Of a DNA stretch of 64,000 nucleotides, positions 15,194-24,246 are shown one piece after another. Every line of letters begins with the position of its first letter. Positions within the stretch are counted from its first letter, which is position 1. The translations under genes were made by a program, and so were the position numbers. The DNA comes from JANJTY01 sp038257155 (GTDB taxonomy: Bacteria; Pseudomonadota; Gammaproteobacteria; Xanthomonadales; Xanthomonadaceae). The stretch covers positions 1 to 64,000 of the forward strand of contig JBBSJP010000011.1 of assembly GCA_038257155.1 (NCBI GenBank), in the 5' to 3' direction. The notes under the pieces are model-generated. The model had not been told where the DNA came from and did no database searches. It worked only from the letters and a program-made list of their open reading frames with translations.

Positions 15194-18100
15194 ATCTGGC
15201 GGAATTCTCCACGCGGCGTCGGGTAACCGTTTTCATGGTTACGCTGACCCTGGTGCTGTTCGGGCTGATCGCATTGCGCGATCTCAAGATCAACCTGCTT
15301 CCCGATCTGAGTTATCCCACCCTCACGGTTCGCACCGAGTACACCGGTGCGGCGCCGAGCGAAATCGAAACGCTCATCTCCGAACCGGTCGAAGAGGCGA
15401 TCGGCGTGGTGAAGAATCTGCGCAAGCTGCGTTCGATCTCGCGCACCGGGCAGAGCGATGTGGTGCTCGAGTTTGCCTGGGGTACCGATATGGACCGCGC
15501 CAGCATCGAGGTGCGCGACAAGCTGGAGCTGTTGCGCCTGCCGTTGGAAACCAAGAAGCCCGTGCTGCTGCGCTTCGATCCCTCGACCGAGCCGATCATC
15601 CGCATGGCGCTGGCCTCGACGCGCGATACCGCGCGCTTCGACGAGGCCGAACTCAAACGCCTGCGTCGTTTTGCCGACGAAGAGTTGAAGAAGCGTATTG
15701 AGCCGGTCGATGGCGTGGCGGCCGTCAAGGTATCGGGTGGCCTGGAAGATGAGATCCAGGTGCAGATCGACCAGCAGAAGCTGTCCCAGCTCAACCTGCC
15801 CATTTCGCGCGTCATTGAACGCCTGCGCCAGGAAAACGTGAACGTTTCCGGGGGCAGCATCGATGAGGGAAGTCAGCGATATCTGGTGCGAACCATCAAC
15901 CAGTTCACCAGCGTCGAGCAGATGCGCGAGCTGCTGATCGCGGTGGACGGGGCGAATCCGGTACGGCTGAAGGATATCGCTACGGTGGACCAGAGTTTCC
16001 GGGAGCGCGAGGCCGTGATTCGCGTCGGCGGCGAAGAGGCGGTCGAGCTTGCCATCTACAAGGAGGGCGATGCCAATACCGTGGCGGTAGCCGAGGCGGT
16101 GCACGAGGCGCTGGAACGGCTCAAGTCGCAGATGCTGCAGGAAGCCGAGCTCACCATCGTCGATGATCAGGCAGCTTTCATTCGCGAATCCCTAAACGGT
16201 GTTCGCAATGCCGCGCTGGGTGGCGGCCTGCTGGCGATCCTCATCATCTTCTTCTTTCTGCGCGATGGCTGGAGCACCCTGGTGATCGGCCTTTCCCTGC
16301 CGATTTCACTGATCGCCACGTTCTTTTTCATGGGGCAGGTAGGGCTGTCACTGAACGTCATGTCGCTCGGTGGTCTGGCGCTCGCCACCGGCATGGTGGT
16401 TGACGACGCAATCGTCGTGCTTGAGAGCATCGCCAAGGCGCGCGACCGCGGGCTGGGTGCTATCGAGGCCGCCATTGAGGGAACGTCACAGGTCACCATG
16501 GCCGTAGTGGCAACCACGCTGACCATGCTGGCGGTGTTTGTCCCGCTGGTTTTCGTGGAGGGCGTGGCGGGTCAGCTGTTTGGTGACCAGGCGCTCACCA
16601 TCGCGATCGCGATGGCAATTTCGACCGTGGTTGCACTCACCCTGATTCCGATGCTGGCTTCGCTGAAGGCGCGTTCACCGATGGCCTTCCCGGAAGATCA
16701 GCAAAACGTCGACTCGCGCCAGCCAAGTACTGCTGGACGCTGGCTGCGCACCGGGGCGCGGGGAACGATCGGTTCGGTTGCTTCCGCGGGGCGCGGGACC
16801 GGCAGGGTTCTGGGTGGTGTGGGCAGCTTCGTACTCAGGCCCTACGAACTTGCCGCACGTGCCTATGATCGCTGGCTGCCGCGCGCCCTGGCACGTCCGG
16901 TGCTGGTGCTGGGGTCGGCCGCGCTGGCTTTCGCGCTGTCGATGGCGCTGTTGCCAGGCCTTGGCACTGACCTGATCCCGCAGCTGGCGCAGGGCCGCTT
17001 CGAAATGACCGTCAAGCTGCCGGCCGGAACCCAGCTTGCCGATACCGATGCCGTGGTTCGCGACGTCCAGCGTCGCCATGCCGGTGATGCAGGCATCCGC
17101 ACCATCTACGGCGTCAGCGGCAGCGGTACACGCCTGGATGCCAATCCCACCGAATCGGGCGAGAACATCGGCAAGCTGCTAGTGGTTCTTGATCCCTCAG
17201 CTGGCCCAAACGCAGAGGCCGATGTTACCGAGCGTCTGCGCGAAGGCATCGCGGAGCTAGCCGGCATCGATGCGAAATTTTCCCGGCCGCAGTTGTTCAG
17301 CTTTGCCACGCCGCTGGAGATCGAGATCCGCGGCTACGATCTCGATGCCTTGCGCATCGCAGGGCAGCGGCTGCAGGCCAGACTTGCCGCGCAGGACCGC
17401 TTTGCCGACGTGAAGTCGACGGTTGAGGAAGGCTTTCCCGAGATCCAGATTCGTTTCGACCAGGAGCGTGCCGCAGCATTGGGTCTGACCACACGCCAGA
17501 TCGCCGATCTGGTTGTGCAAAAGGTGCGCGGCGAAGTGGCCACGCGCTACAGCTTTCGGGATCGCAAGATCGATGTGCTGGTGCGGGCGAGCGAATCGGA
17601 TCGCGCCTCGGTCGAGGACATCCGTGCTTTGATCATCAATCCGCAAAGCGATCGGCCAGTGACCCTCGCAAGCGTTGCCGAAGTCGAGTCGACCCTTGGC
17701 CCCAGCGAGATCCATCGCATCGATCAGGCTCGCGTGGCGATCATCTCGGCCAATCTTCGTTATGGCGACCTGGGTACGGCAGTTGCCGAAGTCGAGCGCA
17801 TGCTGGCCGAGGAGCCGGTTGGCGCGGGACTGGGCTTCAATATCGGCGGACAAAGTGAGGAGCTGAAGGCGTCGACCAACTCGTTGATGTTCGCCCTGCT
17901 GCTGGCCATCTTTCTGGTCTATCTGGTGATGGCCTCGCAGTTTGAATCGCTGCTGCACCCCTTCGTCATCATGTTCACCATTCCGCTGGCGATGGTCGGT
18001 GCGGTGCTGGCGCTGAAGCTTTACGGCGCGCCGATCTCCATCGTGGTGTTCATCGGTTTCATCCTGCTCGCCGGAATCGTGGTCAAGAATGCCATCGTGC

Positions 18101-18444
18101 TGATCGACCGGGTCAACCAGCTGCGCGAGGAAGGCATGCCCAAGCGTGAGGCAATTTATGCCGGCGCGAGCGAGCGCCTTCGCCCGATCGTCATGACCAC
18201 GGTGACGACCTTGTTCGGCTTTCTGCCCCTGGCTATTGGCAGCGGTGAAGGGTCCGAGATCCGCGCGCCCATGGCGATCACGGTGATTGGCGGCCTGACT
18301 GTATCGACCCTGCTCACCCTGTTCGTGATCCCGGTGGTTTATGACCTGCTCGATCGCGTGCCGGATGGCGTCTTTGCCGAGCGAGGCAAGCGTGCACGGC
18401 GTCGTCTGATGCCAACAAACAATGTAGAGGCGGCGCACGCATGA
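15190..18444 (+). CDS. RND multidrug efflux permease (HAE1-type), first of two
   Basis: Proton-driven inner-membrane transporter of 1084 residues with GTG start overlapping the adaptor stop. It has the classic RND layout: TM1 'RRVTVFMVTLTLVLFGLIALRDL', porter loops, TM2–6, a second loop and TM8–12. TM4 has the proton-relay pair 'GMVVDDAIVVLESIA', and 'SEPVEEAIGVVKNLRKLRS' is typical of HAE1. Odd feature: the cytoplasmic linker between TM6 and TM7 (about residues 494–560) is long and Arg/Gly/Ser-rich ('GRWLRTGARGTIGSVASAGRGTGRV'). It works with the adaptor upstream and the second permease downstream; the substrate is unknown. Confidence 0.95.
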   Translation: MNLAEFSTRRRVTVFMVTLTLVLFGLIALRDLKINLLPDLSYPTLTVRTEYTGAAPSEIETLISEPVEEAIGVVKNLRKLRSISRTGQSDVVLEFAWGTDMDRASIEVRDKLELLRLPLETKKPVLLRFDPSTEPIIRMALASTRDTARFDEAELKRLRRFADEELKKRIEPVDGVAAVKVSGGLEDEIQVQIDQQKLSQLNLPISRVIERLRQENVNVSGGSIDEGSQRYLVRTINQFTSVEQMRELLIAVDGANPVRLKDIATVDQSFREREAVIRVGGEEAVELAIYKEGDANTVAVAEAVHEALERLKSQMLQEAELTIVDDQAAFIRESLNGVRNAALGGGLLAILIIFFFLRDGWSTLVIGLSLPISLIATFFFMGQVGLSLNVMSLGGLALATGMVVDDAIVVLESIAKARDRGLGAIEAAIEGTSQVTMAVVATTLTMLAVFVPLVFVEGVAGQLFGDQALTIAIAMAISTVVALTLIPMLASLKARSPMAFPEDQQNVDSRQPSTAGRWLRTGARGTIGSVASAGRGTGRVLGGVGSFVLRPYELAARAYDRWLPRALARPVLVLGSAALAFALSMALLPGLGTDLIPQLAQGRFEMTVKLPAGTQLADTDAVVRDVQRRHAGDAGIRTIYGVSGSGTRLDANPTESGENIGKLLVVLDPSAGPNAEADVTERLREGIAELAGIDAKFSRPQLFSFATPLEIEIRGYDLDALRIAGQRLQARLAAQDRFADVKSTVEEGFPEIQIRFDQERAAALGLTTRQIADLVVQKVRGEVATRYSFRDRKIDVLVRASESDRASVEDIRALIINPQSDRPVTLASVAEVESTLGPSEIHRIDQARVAIISANLRYGDLGTAVAEVERMLAEEPVGAGLGFNIGGQSEELKASTNSLMFALLLAIFLVYLVMASQFESLLHPFVIMFTIPLAMVGAVLALKLYGAPISIVVFIGFILLAGIVVKNAIVLIDRVNQLREEGMPKREAIYAGASERLRPIVMTTVTTLFGFLPLAIGSGEGSEIRAPMAITVIGGLTVSTLLTLFVIPVVYDLLDRVPDGVFAERGKRARRRLMPTNNVEAAHA

Positions 18445-21400
18445 GTCTCGCCGAGCTCAGCCTGAAGCGGCCGGTCACGGCCACGATGTTCTTCGTCTCG
18501 ATGATGCTGGTCGGGCTGATCGCTGCGTTTCGCGTGCCGCTGGAGTTTTTTCCCGAAGTCGATGCACCGTTCCTGTTTATTGATCTGCCCTATCCGGGCT
18601 CGACCCCGGAAGAGGTCGAGCAAAGCATTACACGGCCGGTGGAGGAAGCCCTTTCAACCTTGCCAGGCATCAAGCGGATCAATTCGCAGTCGCGTTCGCA
18701 AGGCGCCAGCGTGTTCATCGAGTTCCAGTGGGATCGCGACGTGCAGGTGCTGGCCTCGGAAGCGCGCTACCGGCTGGATGCGATCCGTGATGAGCTGCCG
18801 GACGATCTGCAGCGCTACTTCGTGATGAAGTTCGCCACCGGCGACGATCCCGTGCTGCGCATTCGCCTCTCCAGCGACACCAACCTGGCCAGCGCGTATG
18901 AGCTGCTGGACCGGGAGTTGAAACGTCCGCTGGAGCGCTTGCCTGGTGTCGCACGGGTCGACATTTCCGGCGTGTCGCCTCCCGAGGTCGAAATCGCGCT
19001 GAGTTCGGAGCGTCTCGATGCCCACGGCGTTGGTCTGAACGAGTTGGCGGCCACGCTAACGGCTGCGAATTTTTCGGTTTCCGCCGGCCAGATCAACGAG
19101 GGCGACCGGCGACTGCGGGTCCAGCCGGTCGGTGAGTTCCGCAGCCTCGACGAGATTCGAAATCTGCCACTGAATGCGATCGGACTGCGCCTGCGCGACG
19201 TGGCCGATGTGCACCTCAAGCCTGCGACGATGGATTACGGACGTCGGCTCGACCTTCGGCCAGCGGTCGGCGTGGACATCTACAAGGAGCGCAGCGCCAA
19301 TCTGGTGGATATCGGTGCGCGTGTGATGCAGGAAATCGATGGCATTGCAGCCTCGCCAGAATTCAACGGTATCCAGCTGTTTGTGATGCAGAACCAGGCC
19401 GAGGGAGTCAAGACCTCGCTGGGCGATCTTGCTGAAGCGGGCCTGGTCGGCTCTCTGCTGTCGATCCTGGTGCTGTTTGCCTTCCTGCGGCATTGGCCAT
19501 CCACCCTGATGGTCTCCCTGGCGATACCGATCTGCTTCGTGATGACCCTGGGTGCGATGTTCTTTCTCGGCATCACCATCAACGTGCTGTCATTGATGGG
19601 CTTGCTGCTGGGCATCGGCATGCTGGTGGATAACGCCGTGGTGGTGGTTGAGAGCATCCACCAGCAGCGGGCAAAGTGGCCGGACGATCCGTTCCGTTGC
19701 GCCGTGGAGGGAACCCGTGGCGTGCAGCTGGCAATCACCGCCGGCACCCTCACCAGCATCATCGTGTTCGTGCCCAACCTGTTCGGTGAGCGCAATTTCA
19801 TCAGCATCTATCTGGGGCAGGTGGCCTACACCATCACCATCGCGCTGCTGTGCAGCTGGCTGGTGGCGGTAAGCCTGATTCCGATGCTGGCCGCGCGCAT
19901 ATCCCAAGGCCATGCCGCAGACAGCGAGCGCGGTTTCGTGGCGCGCATGCGACAACGTTATGCACGCATTCTTACCTGGAGCCTGGCGCATCGTTGGAAG
20001 ACGGTTGGCATGATGGTGCTCTTGATTGGTATCAGTGTGCTGCCTGGCACCCAGGTGAAGTTCGACATGTTTCCAGGCGGCGAAACCCGCGAGTTGCAGC
20101 TCAACTATCGCTGGAATGGCAGCTATCGCCTGGATGAGCTCTCTACTGCGGTCATGAGCATCGAGACTCATCTCGATCAGAACCGCGAGCGCTACCAGAT
20201 CGAGCAGATCTACAGCTGGTTCAGCGAACGTGGGTGGGCGGGCACCAATATCAAGCTGCGCGAAAGCGGCTCGGACCTGGTCCCTACCGCCAAACTGATG
20301 GAGTTGATCCGTGAAGAGCTGCCGAAGCTCGCGATGGGCGAGGTGGGATTTCAGCAGGAAATGCGTGGCGGAATGGGGGAAGGCGTGCAGGTCACCCTGA
20401 TGGGTGATTCGGCGGCCACACTCAAACAGCTGGCTGAGGCCATCGTGCCCACCCTGGCGCAAGTCGAAGGCTTGCGGGACGTGCGTACCGACGCGGGCTG
20501 GGAAGGCCGAGAAATCGCCGTCAGCGTGGATCGGGATCGTGCCCTGTCTTACGGTTTTTCAGCGCAACAGGTGGCCAGCTACATCGGTATTGCCTTGCGC
20601 GGCACGCCGCTGCGCGAGTTCCGTTCGGGCGAAACCGAGGTCCCGGTCTGGCTGCGCTTCAGTGGGTCGGATGCCGCCAGCCTGGACGACATGAAGGACT
20701 TCAAGCTGCGCGCCCCGAACGGCGAGATGGTGCCGCTGATGGCGATGGTAGACGTGAACGTACTGGCTACGCCCAGCACGATCTTCCGCCAGTCGCGCCA
20801 GACTGCGCTGCAGATCAAGGCAAATCTTGCCGAAGGCGTTTCCATGCCCGATGCACGCAAGGGCATGGAGGCAGCGCTGAAAGAGGTGCAGCTGCCGGCG
20901 GGCTACCGCTGGAGTTTTGACGGCAGTTTCAACCAGTCCGACGAAGCCGGTCAGCGCATGCTGTTCAACACTCTGCTGGCCTTCCTGATGATCTTCATCA
21001 TCATGGCGGCGCTGTTCGAATCGGCAATCTTTCCGGTGTCGATCCTCAGCGCGATCCTGTTCTCCATTCTCGGCGTCTTCTGGCTATTCTGGCTGACTGG
21101 AACCACGTTCTCGATCATGGCGTCGATCGGCATCCTTGTGTTGATGGGCGTGGTGGTCAACAACGGCATCGTGATGATCGAGCACGTCAACTACCTGCGC
21201 CGCGAAGGCATGCCCCGCGATCTTGCCTTGGTGCAGGGCTGCCGTGATCGTTTGCGCCCGGTGTTGATGACCATGGGAACCACGATTCTTGGCATGGTTC
21301 CGCTTTGCCTCGGTGGCACGCAGATCGGTGGTGACGGTCCGCCTTACTACCCCATGGCGCGCGCAATCGTCGGCGGCCTCATGTTCTCGACCATCGTCAC

Positions 21401-21515
21401 CCTGCTGATGCTGCCAACCATCTATGCCCTGATCGATGATCTGCGCCTCTGGGTGGCGCGGGTATTTCGGCGAGACGCGGCAGGCGAGACGTCCACCTTG
21501 CCTGCCGCATCGTGA
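18441..21515 (+). CDS. RND efflux permease, second of two
   Basis: A 1024-residue RND transporter whose ATG overlaps the preceding stop (ATGA). TM1 is 'KRPVTATMFFVSMMLVGLIAAFRVPLEFFPEVDAPF'. The TM4 motif is 'GIGMLVDNAVVVVESI', so only one of the two consecutive aspartates of classical pumps is present (D-N instead of D-D), while the first permease keeps D-D. Tandem permeases with one adaptor recall MdtABC, where two different RND subunits form a heterotrimer and only one carries the proton pathway. A similar heteromeric pump is inferred here. Confidence 0.94.
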   Translation: MSLAELSLKRPVTATMFFVSMMLVGLIAAFRVPLEFFPEVDAPFLFIDLPYPGSTPEEVEQSITRPVEEALSTLPGIKRINSQSRSQGASVFIEFQWDRDVQVLASEARYRLDAIRDELPDDLQRYFVMKFATGDDPVLRIRLSSDTNLASAYELLDRELKRPLERLPGVARVDISGVSPPEVEIALSSERLDAHGVGLNELAATLTAANFSVSAGQINEGDRRLRVQPVGEFRSLDEIRNLPLNAIGLRLRDVADVHLKPATMDYGRRLDLRPAVGVDIYKERSANLVDIGARVMQEIDGIAASPEFNGIQLFVMQNQAEGVKTSLGDLAEAGLVGSLLSILVLFAFLRHWPSTLMVSLAIPICFVMTLGAMFFLGITINVLSLMGLLLGIGMLVDNAVVVVESIHQQRAKWPDDPFRCAVEGTRGVQLAITAGTLTSIIVFVPNLFGERNFISIYLGQVAYTITIALLCSWLVAVSLIPMLAARISQGHAADSERGFVARMRQRYARILTWSLAHRWKTVGMMVLLIGISVLPGTQVKFDMFPGGETRELQLNYRWNGSYRLDELSTAVMSIETHLDQNRERYQIEQIYSWFSERGWAGTNIKLRESGSDLVPTAKLMELIREELPKLAMGEVGFQQEMRGGMGEGVQVTLMGDSAATLKQLAEAIVPTLAQVEGLRDVRTDAGWEGREIAVSVDRDRALSYGFSAQQVASYIGIALRGTPLREFRSGETEVPVWLRFSGSDAASLDDMKDFKLRAPNGEMVPLMAMVDVNVLATPSTIFRQSRQTALQIKANLAEGVSMPDARKGMEAALKEVQLPAGYRWSFDGSFNQSDEAGQRMLFNTLLAFLMIFIIMAALFESAIFPVSILSAILFSILGVFWLFWLTGTTFSIMASIGILVLMGVVVNNGIVMIEHVNYLRREGMPRDLALVQGCRDRLRPVLMTMGTTILGMVPLCLGGTQIGGDGPPYYPMARAIVGGLMFSTIVTLLMLPTIYALIDDLRLWVARVFRRDAAGETSTLPAAS

Positions 21516-21538
21516 CTGGGTGAGCGCATTCGGCCTGC

Positions 21539-22249
21539 TCAGCGGGCCGGATGCACCTGCAAGGATGCCTTGCCTGACGGGGCAGTGCTGGGCCTGCCGT
21601 AGCGCCGGCTCAGCCAGATGCCCGCGACGACCGCGCCGAGCAGCGGGGTAAACCAGGCCAGGCTCTGTGCCAGCCCCGGATCGACCCCGGGAAATGCGTT
21701 GCGCAGGCCAACGCTGAAGAACGCGATATGCGTGGCAACGCCATTGCCGATCATCGCGCTGTAGTGTTCTTTCAGCCACCAGCGCGGATTCGAGACCGAA
21801 CGCCGCTGGCTCATCACCGCGTCGATGAATCCCACGACCCCGAGCATGCCGAAGACCTGCAGCAGGATCGAGTCGATCTGCAGACCCAGGCTCACGATTC
21901 CGAGCCCCGCGACCAGTACGATGCTTGCCATTGACCAAAACGTGGCATCGAAATAGCGCGCCCGCTGCGTCTTGAAGCGGACTGCGCGCCATGCAAACCA
22001 GCAGGCGTTGCCGGTGATCAGCAGCAGGAAGGTGAGGAACAGGGCGGTGACGGGCTTTCCTTGCCCCATCATCATCACGACCAGCGGTACCCCGCTGCCA
22101 AGCACGCCGATCATCGCCAGCAGGTAGATCTTGCCTACCGATCGGTGACGCGGCGAACCCTTGCGCAGGAACGCAGCCGTCCAGAACGTGGTCAACGCCA
22201 CCACTCCAAACGCGATGTGCAGATAGACGATGTAGCGATAGGTTTCCAC
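21539..22249 (-). CDS. multi-pass membrane protein (DUF2306-like)
   Basis: A 236-residue integral membrane protein with about seven hydrophobic helices and a GTG start. The N-terminal pattern 'YIVYLHIAFGVVALTTFWTAAFLRKGSPRHRSVGKIYLLAMI' (helix with His, then R-K-G-x3-H-R-x2-G-K) resembles DUF2306-type membrane proteins. The histidines could be ligands but no cofactor is proved. It is convergent with the RND operon and divergent from the sensor-kinase gene, so it may be a target of that two-component system (inference). Function unknown. Confidence 0.7.
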   Translation of the reverse strand: METYRYIVYLHIAFGVVALTTFWTAAFLRKGSPRHRSVGKIYLLAMIGVLGSGVPLVVMMMGQGKPVTALFLTFLLLITGNACWFAWRAVRFKTQRARYFDATFWSMASIVLVAGLGIVSLGLQIDSILLQVFGMLGVVGFIDAVMSQRRSVSNPRWWLKEHYSAMIGNGVATHIAFFSVGLRNAFPGVDPGLAQSLAWFTPLLGAVVAGIWLSRRYGRPSTAPSGKASLQVHPAR

Positions 22250-22396
22250 GGGGCTTCCCTCCGGCTGAGTGTGTGGAGAGTGTGTGAGTCGGCAAGGAGC
22301 AGTTCAGGTGCCGAGGGTCATCGACTACGGGTGCCGGAAGTCACCAATTTGCCCCTGAGGCTTGTTCCGGCAGCGCGCCGCACGCAAGCTTGCGGC

Positions 22397-23542
22397 ATGC
22401 AAACGAACTGGCGAGAACTGACACGGGAGCTCTTCGCACCGCTCTCCCTGGCGGCCTATGTCGCGTGGGGAGCAGTGTGGGTGACCTCGAGTGCCGCCAT
22501 GACGCGTGACCCCGCGCTGGGCTGGGAGCTTCGAGCCGCATTGATTGGTTTTCTGCTGTTGTTTGTCTTTGAAGGTGTTGTGACGGCGCGGCTCGGACCG
22601 CGCAGCGTGATCGCTGTTGGCTCCCTGATGGGAGGGCTGGCCCTGTGGGTAATATCGAAAACGTCATTTGGTGCCTCCCCGATCCTGCTGGTATTGCTGG
22701 CTGCGATGATGGGATCGCATCTGTCGGGACGCGGCCTGCTGCTCTTCATGCTGGCGATCAATGCCGGGCTGGCGTGGATCGTTCTCGCACGGTGGCCGGG
22801 CAGTACTGCCGGATTGGTAGCCACGCTGCTGGCTCATGCGAGCTTTCAGGTGTTTGCCGTCCTGGTGATTCGCTACGGGCGTCAGGCCGAAGCCATGAGC
22901 GAGACGCTGCGCGCCGTGAATGCCGACCTGGTGGCGACGCGCTCACTGCTGGAGGAAAGCGCGCGCGACGCCGAACGCCTGCGTCTGTCGCGCGAGCTGC
23001 ATGATGTAGCGGGTCACGCGCTGACTGCGCTCAAGCTCAATCTGGGTGCGCTGGCGCGCGATGCCAGGCAGCCAGACCCGGAGCGCGTGCAGCTTTGCGC
23101 CGGTCTGGCCGACGACCTGTTGCAGAACCTGCGCGGGGTGGTGCGGCAGATGCGCGAGCATGAGGGCATCGACCTGCGCGTGGCGATTGAACGCCTTGCG
23201 GCGCCCTTTCCGCAGCCACAGGTGCAGCTCGACATCGACTCGCAGGCGCGGCTCTCGGACATCAATGGCGCCGAGGCCTTGCTTCGTGCGGTGCAGGAAG
23301 GGCTTACCAATGCTGCTCGCCACGCTGGCGCCAGCACGTTGTGGTTGACCCTCAAGCGTGAGGGAAATCAGGTTTGCCTTACGATGCACGATGACGGACG
23401 CGGGGCGGGCAGGATGAAGATCGGCAATGGCCTGCGCGGCATGCGTGAGCGCCTGGAGGAAATGGGTGGCTCGCTGGTCATCGATCAGGGCCCGGCGGGC
23501 GGCTTGCGGCTGAGTGCCTGCCTGCCGGTGAGTGCAGCATGA
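22397..23542 (+). CDS. DesK-like sensor histidine kinase (HisKA_3)
   Basis: A 381-residue membrane-bound kinase. Residues 1–165 contain about five transmembrane helices with almost no periplasmic loop, as in sensors that read the membrane itself. A short coiled coil leads to the phosphoacceptor box 'RLSRELHDVAGHALTALKLNLGAL', then HATPase motifs 'GLTNAARHAGAS', 'DDGRG' and 'NGLRGMRERLEEMGG'. ATG 22397 was chosen because the TM region begins soon after; the open frame further upstream overlaps the divergent gene. The stop overlaps the regulator start (ATGA), so the two are a cognate pair. Stimulus unknown. Confidence 0.9.
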   Translation: MQTNWRELTRELFAPLSLAAYVAWGAVWVTSSAAMTRDPALGWELRAALIGFLLLFVFEGVVTARLGPRSVIAVGSLMGGLALWVISKTSFGASPILLVLLAAMMGSHLSGRGLLLFMLAINAGLAWIVLARWPGSTAGLVATLLAHASFQVFAVLVIRYGRQAEAMSETLRAVNADLVATRSLLEESARDAERLRLSRELHDVAGHALTALKLNLGALARDARQPDPERVQLCAGLADDLLQNLRGVVRQMREHEGIDLRVAIERLAAPFPQPQVQLDIDSQARLSDINGAEALLRAVQEGLTNAARHAGASTLWLTLKREGNQVCLTMHDDGRGAGRMKIGNGLRGMRERLEEMGGSLVIDQGPAGGLRLSACLPVSAA

Positions 23543-24174
23543 GCGCCCTGCGCCTGGCTTTGGCTGACGATCAGGCCCTGGTGCGCTCGGGCCTGCGTGC
23601 CCTGCTTGAGGGACTGCCGGGTCTGAATGTGGAGATTGAAGCTGCCGACGGCGAGGCGCTGCTGCTTGCCTTGTCGCAGAGCAACGTCGACGTGATCCTG
23701 TCGGACGTGCGCATGCCCGGCACCGACGGCATCGCGATGGTCGAGCGCCTGCGCAAGCAAGGCGACGCCACGCCGGTCATCCTGCTCACCACGTTTGACG
23801 AGAGTGATCTGGCTCTGCGAGCCGCCGCAGCAGGTGCGCAGGGCTTCCTACTGAAAGACGCGTCGCCCGAAGACCTGCACGAGGCCATTCTGCGGGTCGC
23901 GAAAGGCGAGACCCTGTTCGCACCGGTACCTACCGATCCGGTGCGCGCGCGCTACGCCTTCCACGATCAGGCACCGCCCAGCGACACCTTCAACGAGCGT
24001 GAAATCTCGATCCTGCGCCTGCTGGCCGGCGGCTACTCCAACAAGGAAATCGCCCGCGCCGTGCATCTGAGCGAAGGCACGGTGAAGAACTACGTCAGCG
24101 AGATCCTCGACAAACTCGGTACCCGTGATCGCACCCGTGCGGTGCTCAAAGCGATTACCTTGCACATCATCTGA
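23539..24174 (+). CDS. NarL/LuxR-family response regulator (DesR-like)
   Basis: A 211-residue regulator paired with the kinase just upstream. The receiver has 'LADDQALVRSGLRALLEGL', phosphoacceptor Asp in 'VDVILSDVRMPGTDG', and 'LLTTFDE' with the conserved Thr and 'FLLKDASPEDL' with the conserved Lys. The C-terminal LuxR HTH is 'FNEREISILRLLAGGYSNKEIARAVHLSEGTVKNYVSEILDKLGTRDRTRAV'. A strong hairpin follows at 24188. Targets are unknown; the divergent membrane-protein gene is the nearest candidate. Confidence 0.92.
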   Translation: MSALRLALADDQALVRSGLRALLEGLPGLNVEIEAADGEALLLALSQSNVDVILSDVRMPGTDGIAMVERLRKQGDATPVILLTTFDESDLALRAAAAGAQGFLLKDASPEDLHEAILRVAKGETLFAPVPTDPVRARYAFHDQAPPSDTFNEREISILRLLAGGYSNKEIARAVHLSEGTVKNYVSEILDKLGTRDRTRAVLKAITLHII

Positions 24175-24187
24175 GCCGGTGCCGATG

Positions 24188-24223
24188 GATCAGTGCCGGC
24201 GGCAGACACCGCCGGCACTGATC
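24188..24223. terminator. strong hairpin between convergent genes
   Basis: GATCAGTGCCGGCGG-cagaca-CCGCCGGCACTGATC: a perfect 15-bp stem with a 6-nt loop, 14 nt after the regulator stop and 24 nt from the convergent stop at 24247. There is no T-run on either side, so it may protect 3' ends or terminate weakly in both directions. Confidence 0.6.
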
Positions 24224-24246
24224 ACATGTCACTGCTGCGAGCAAAT

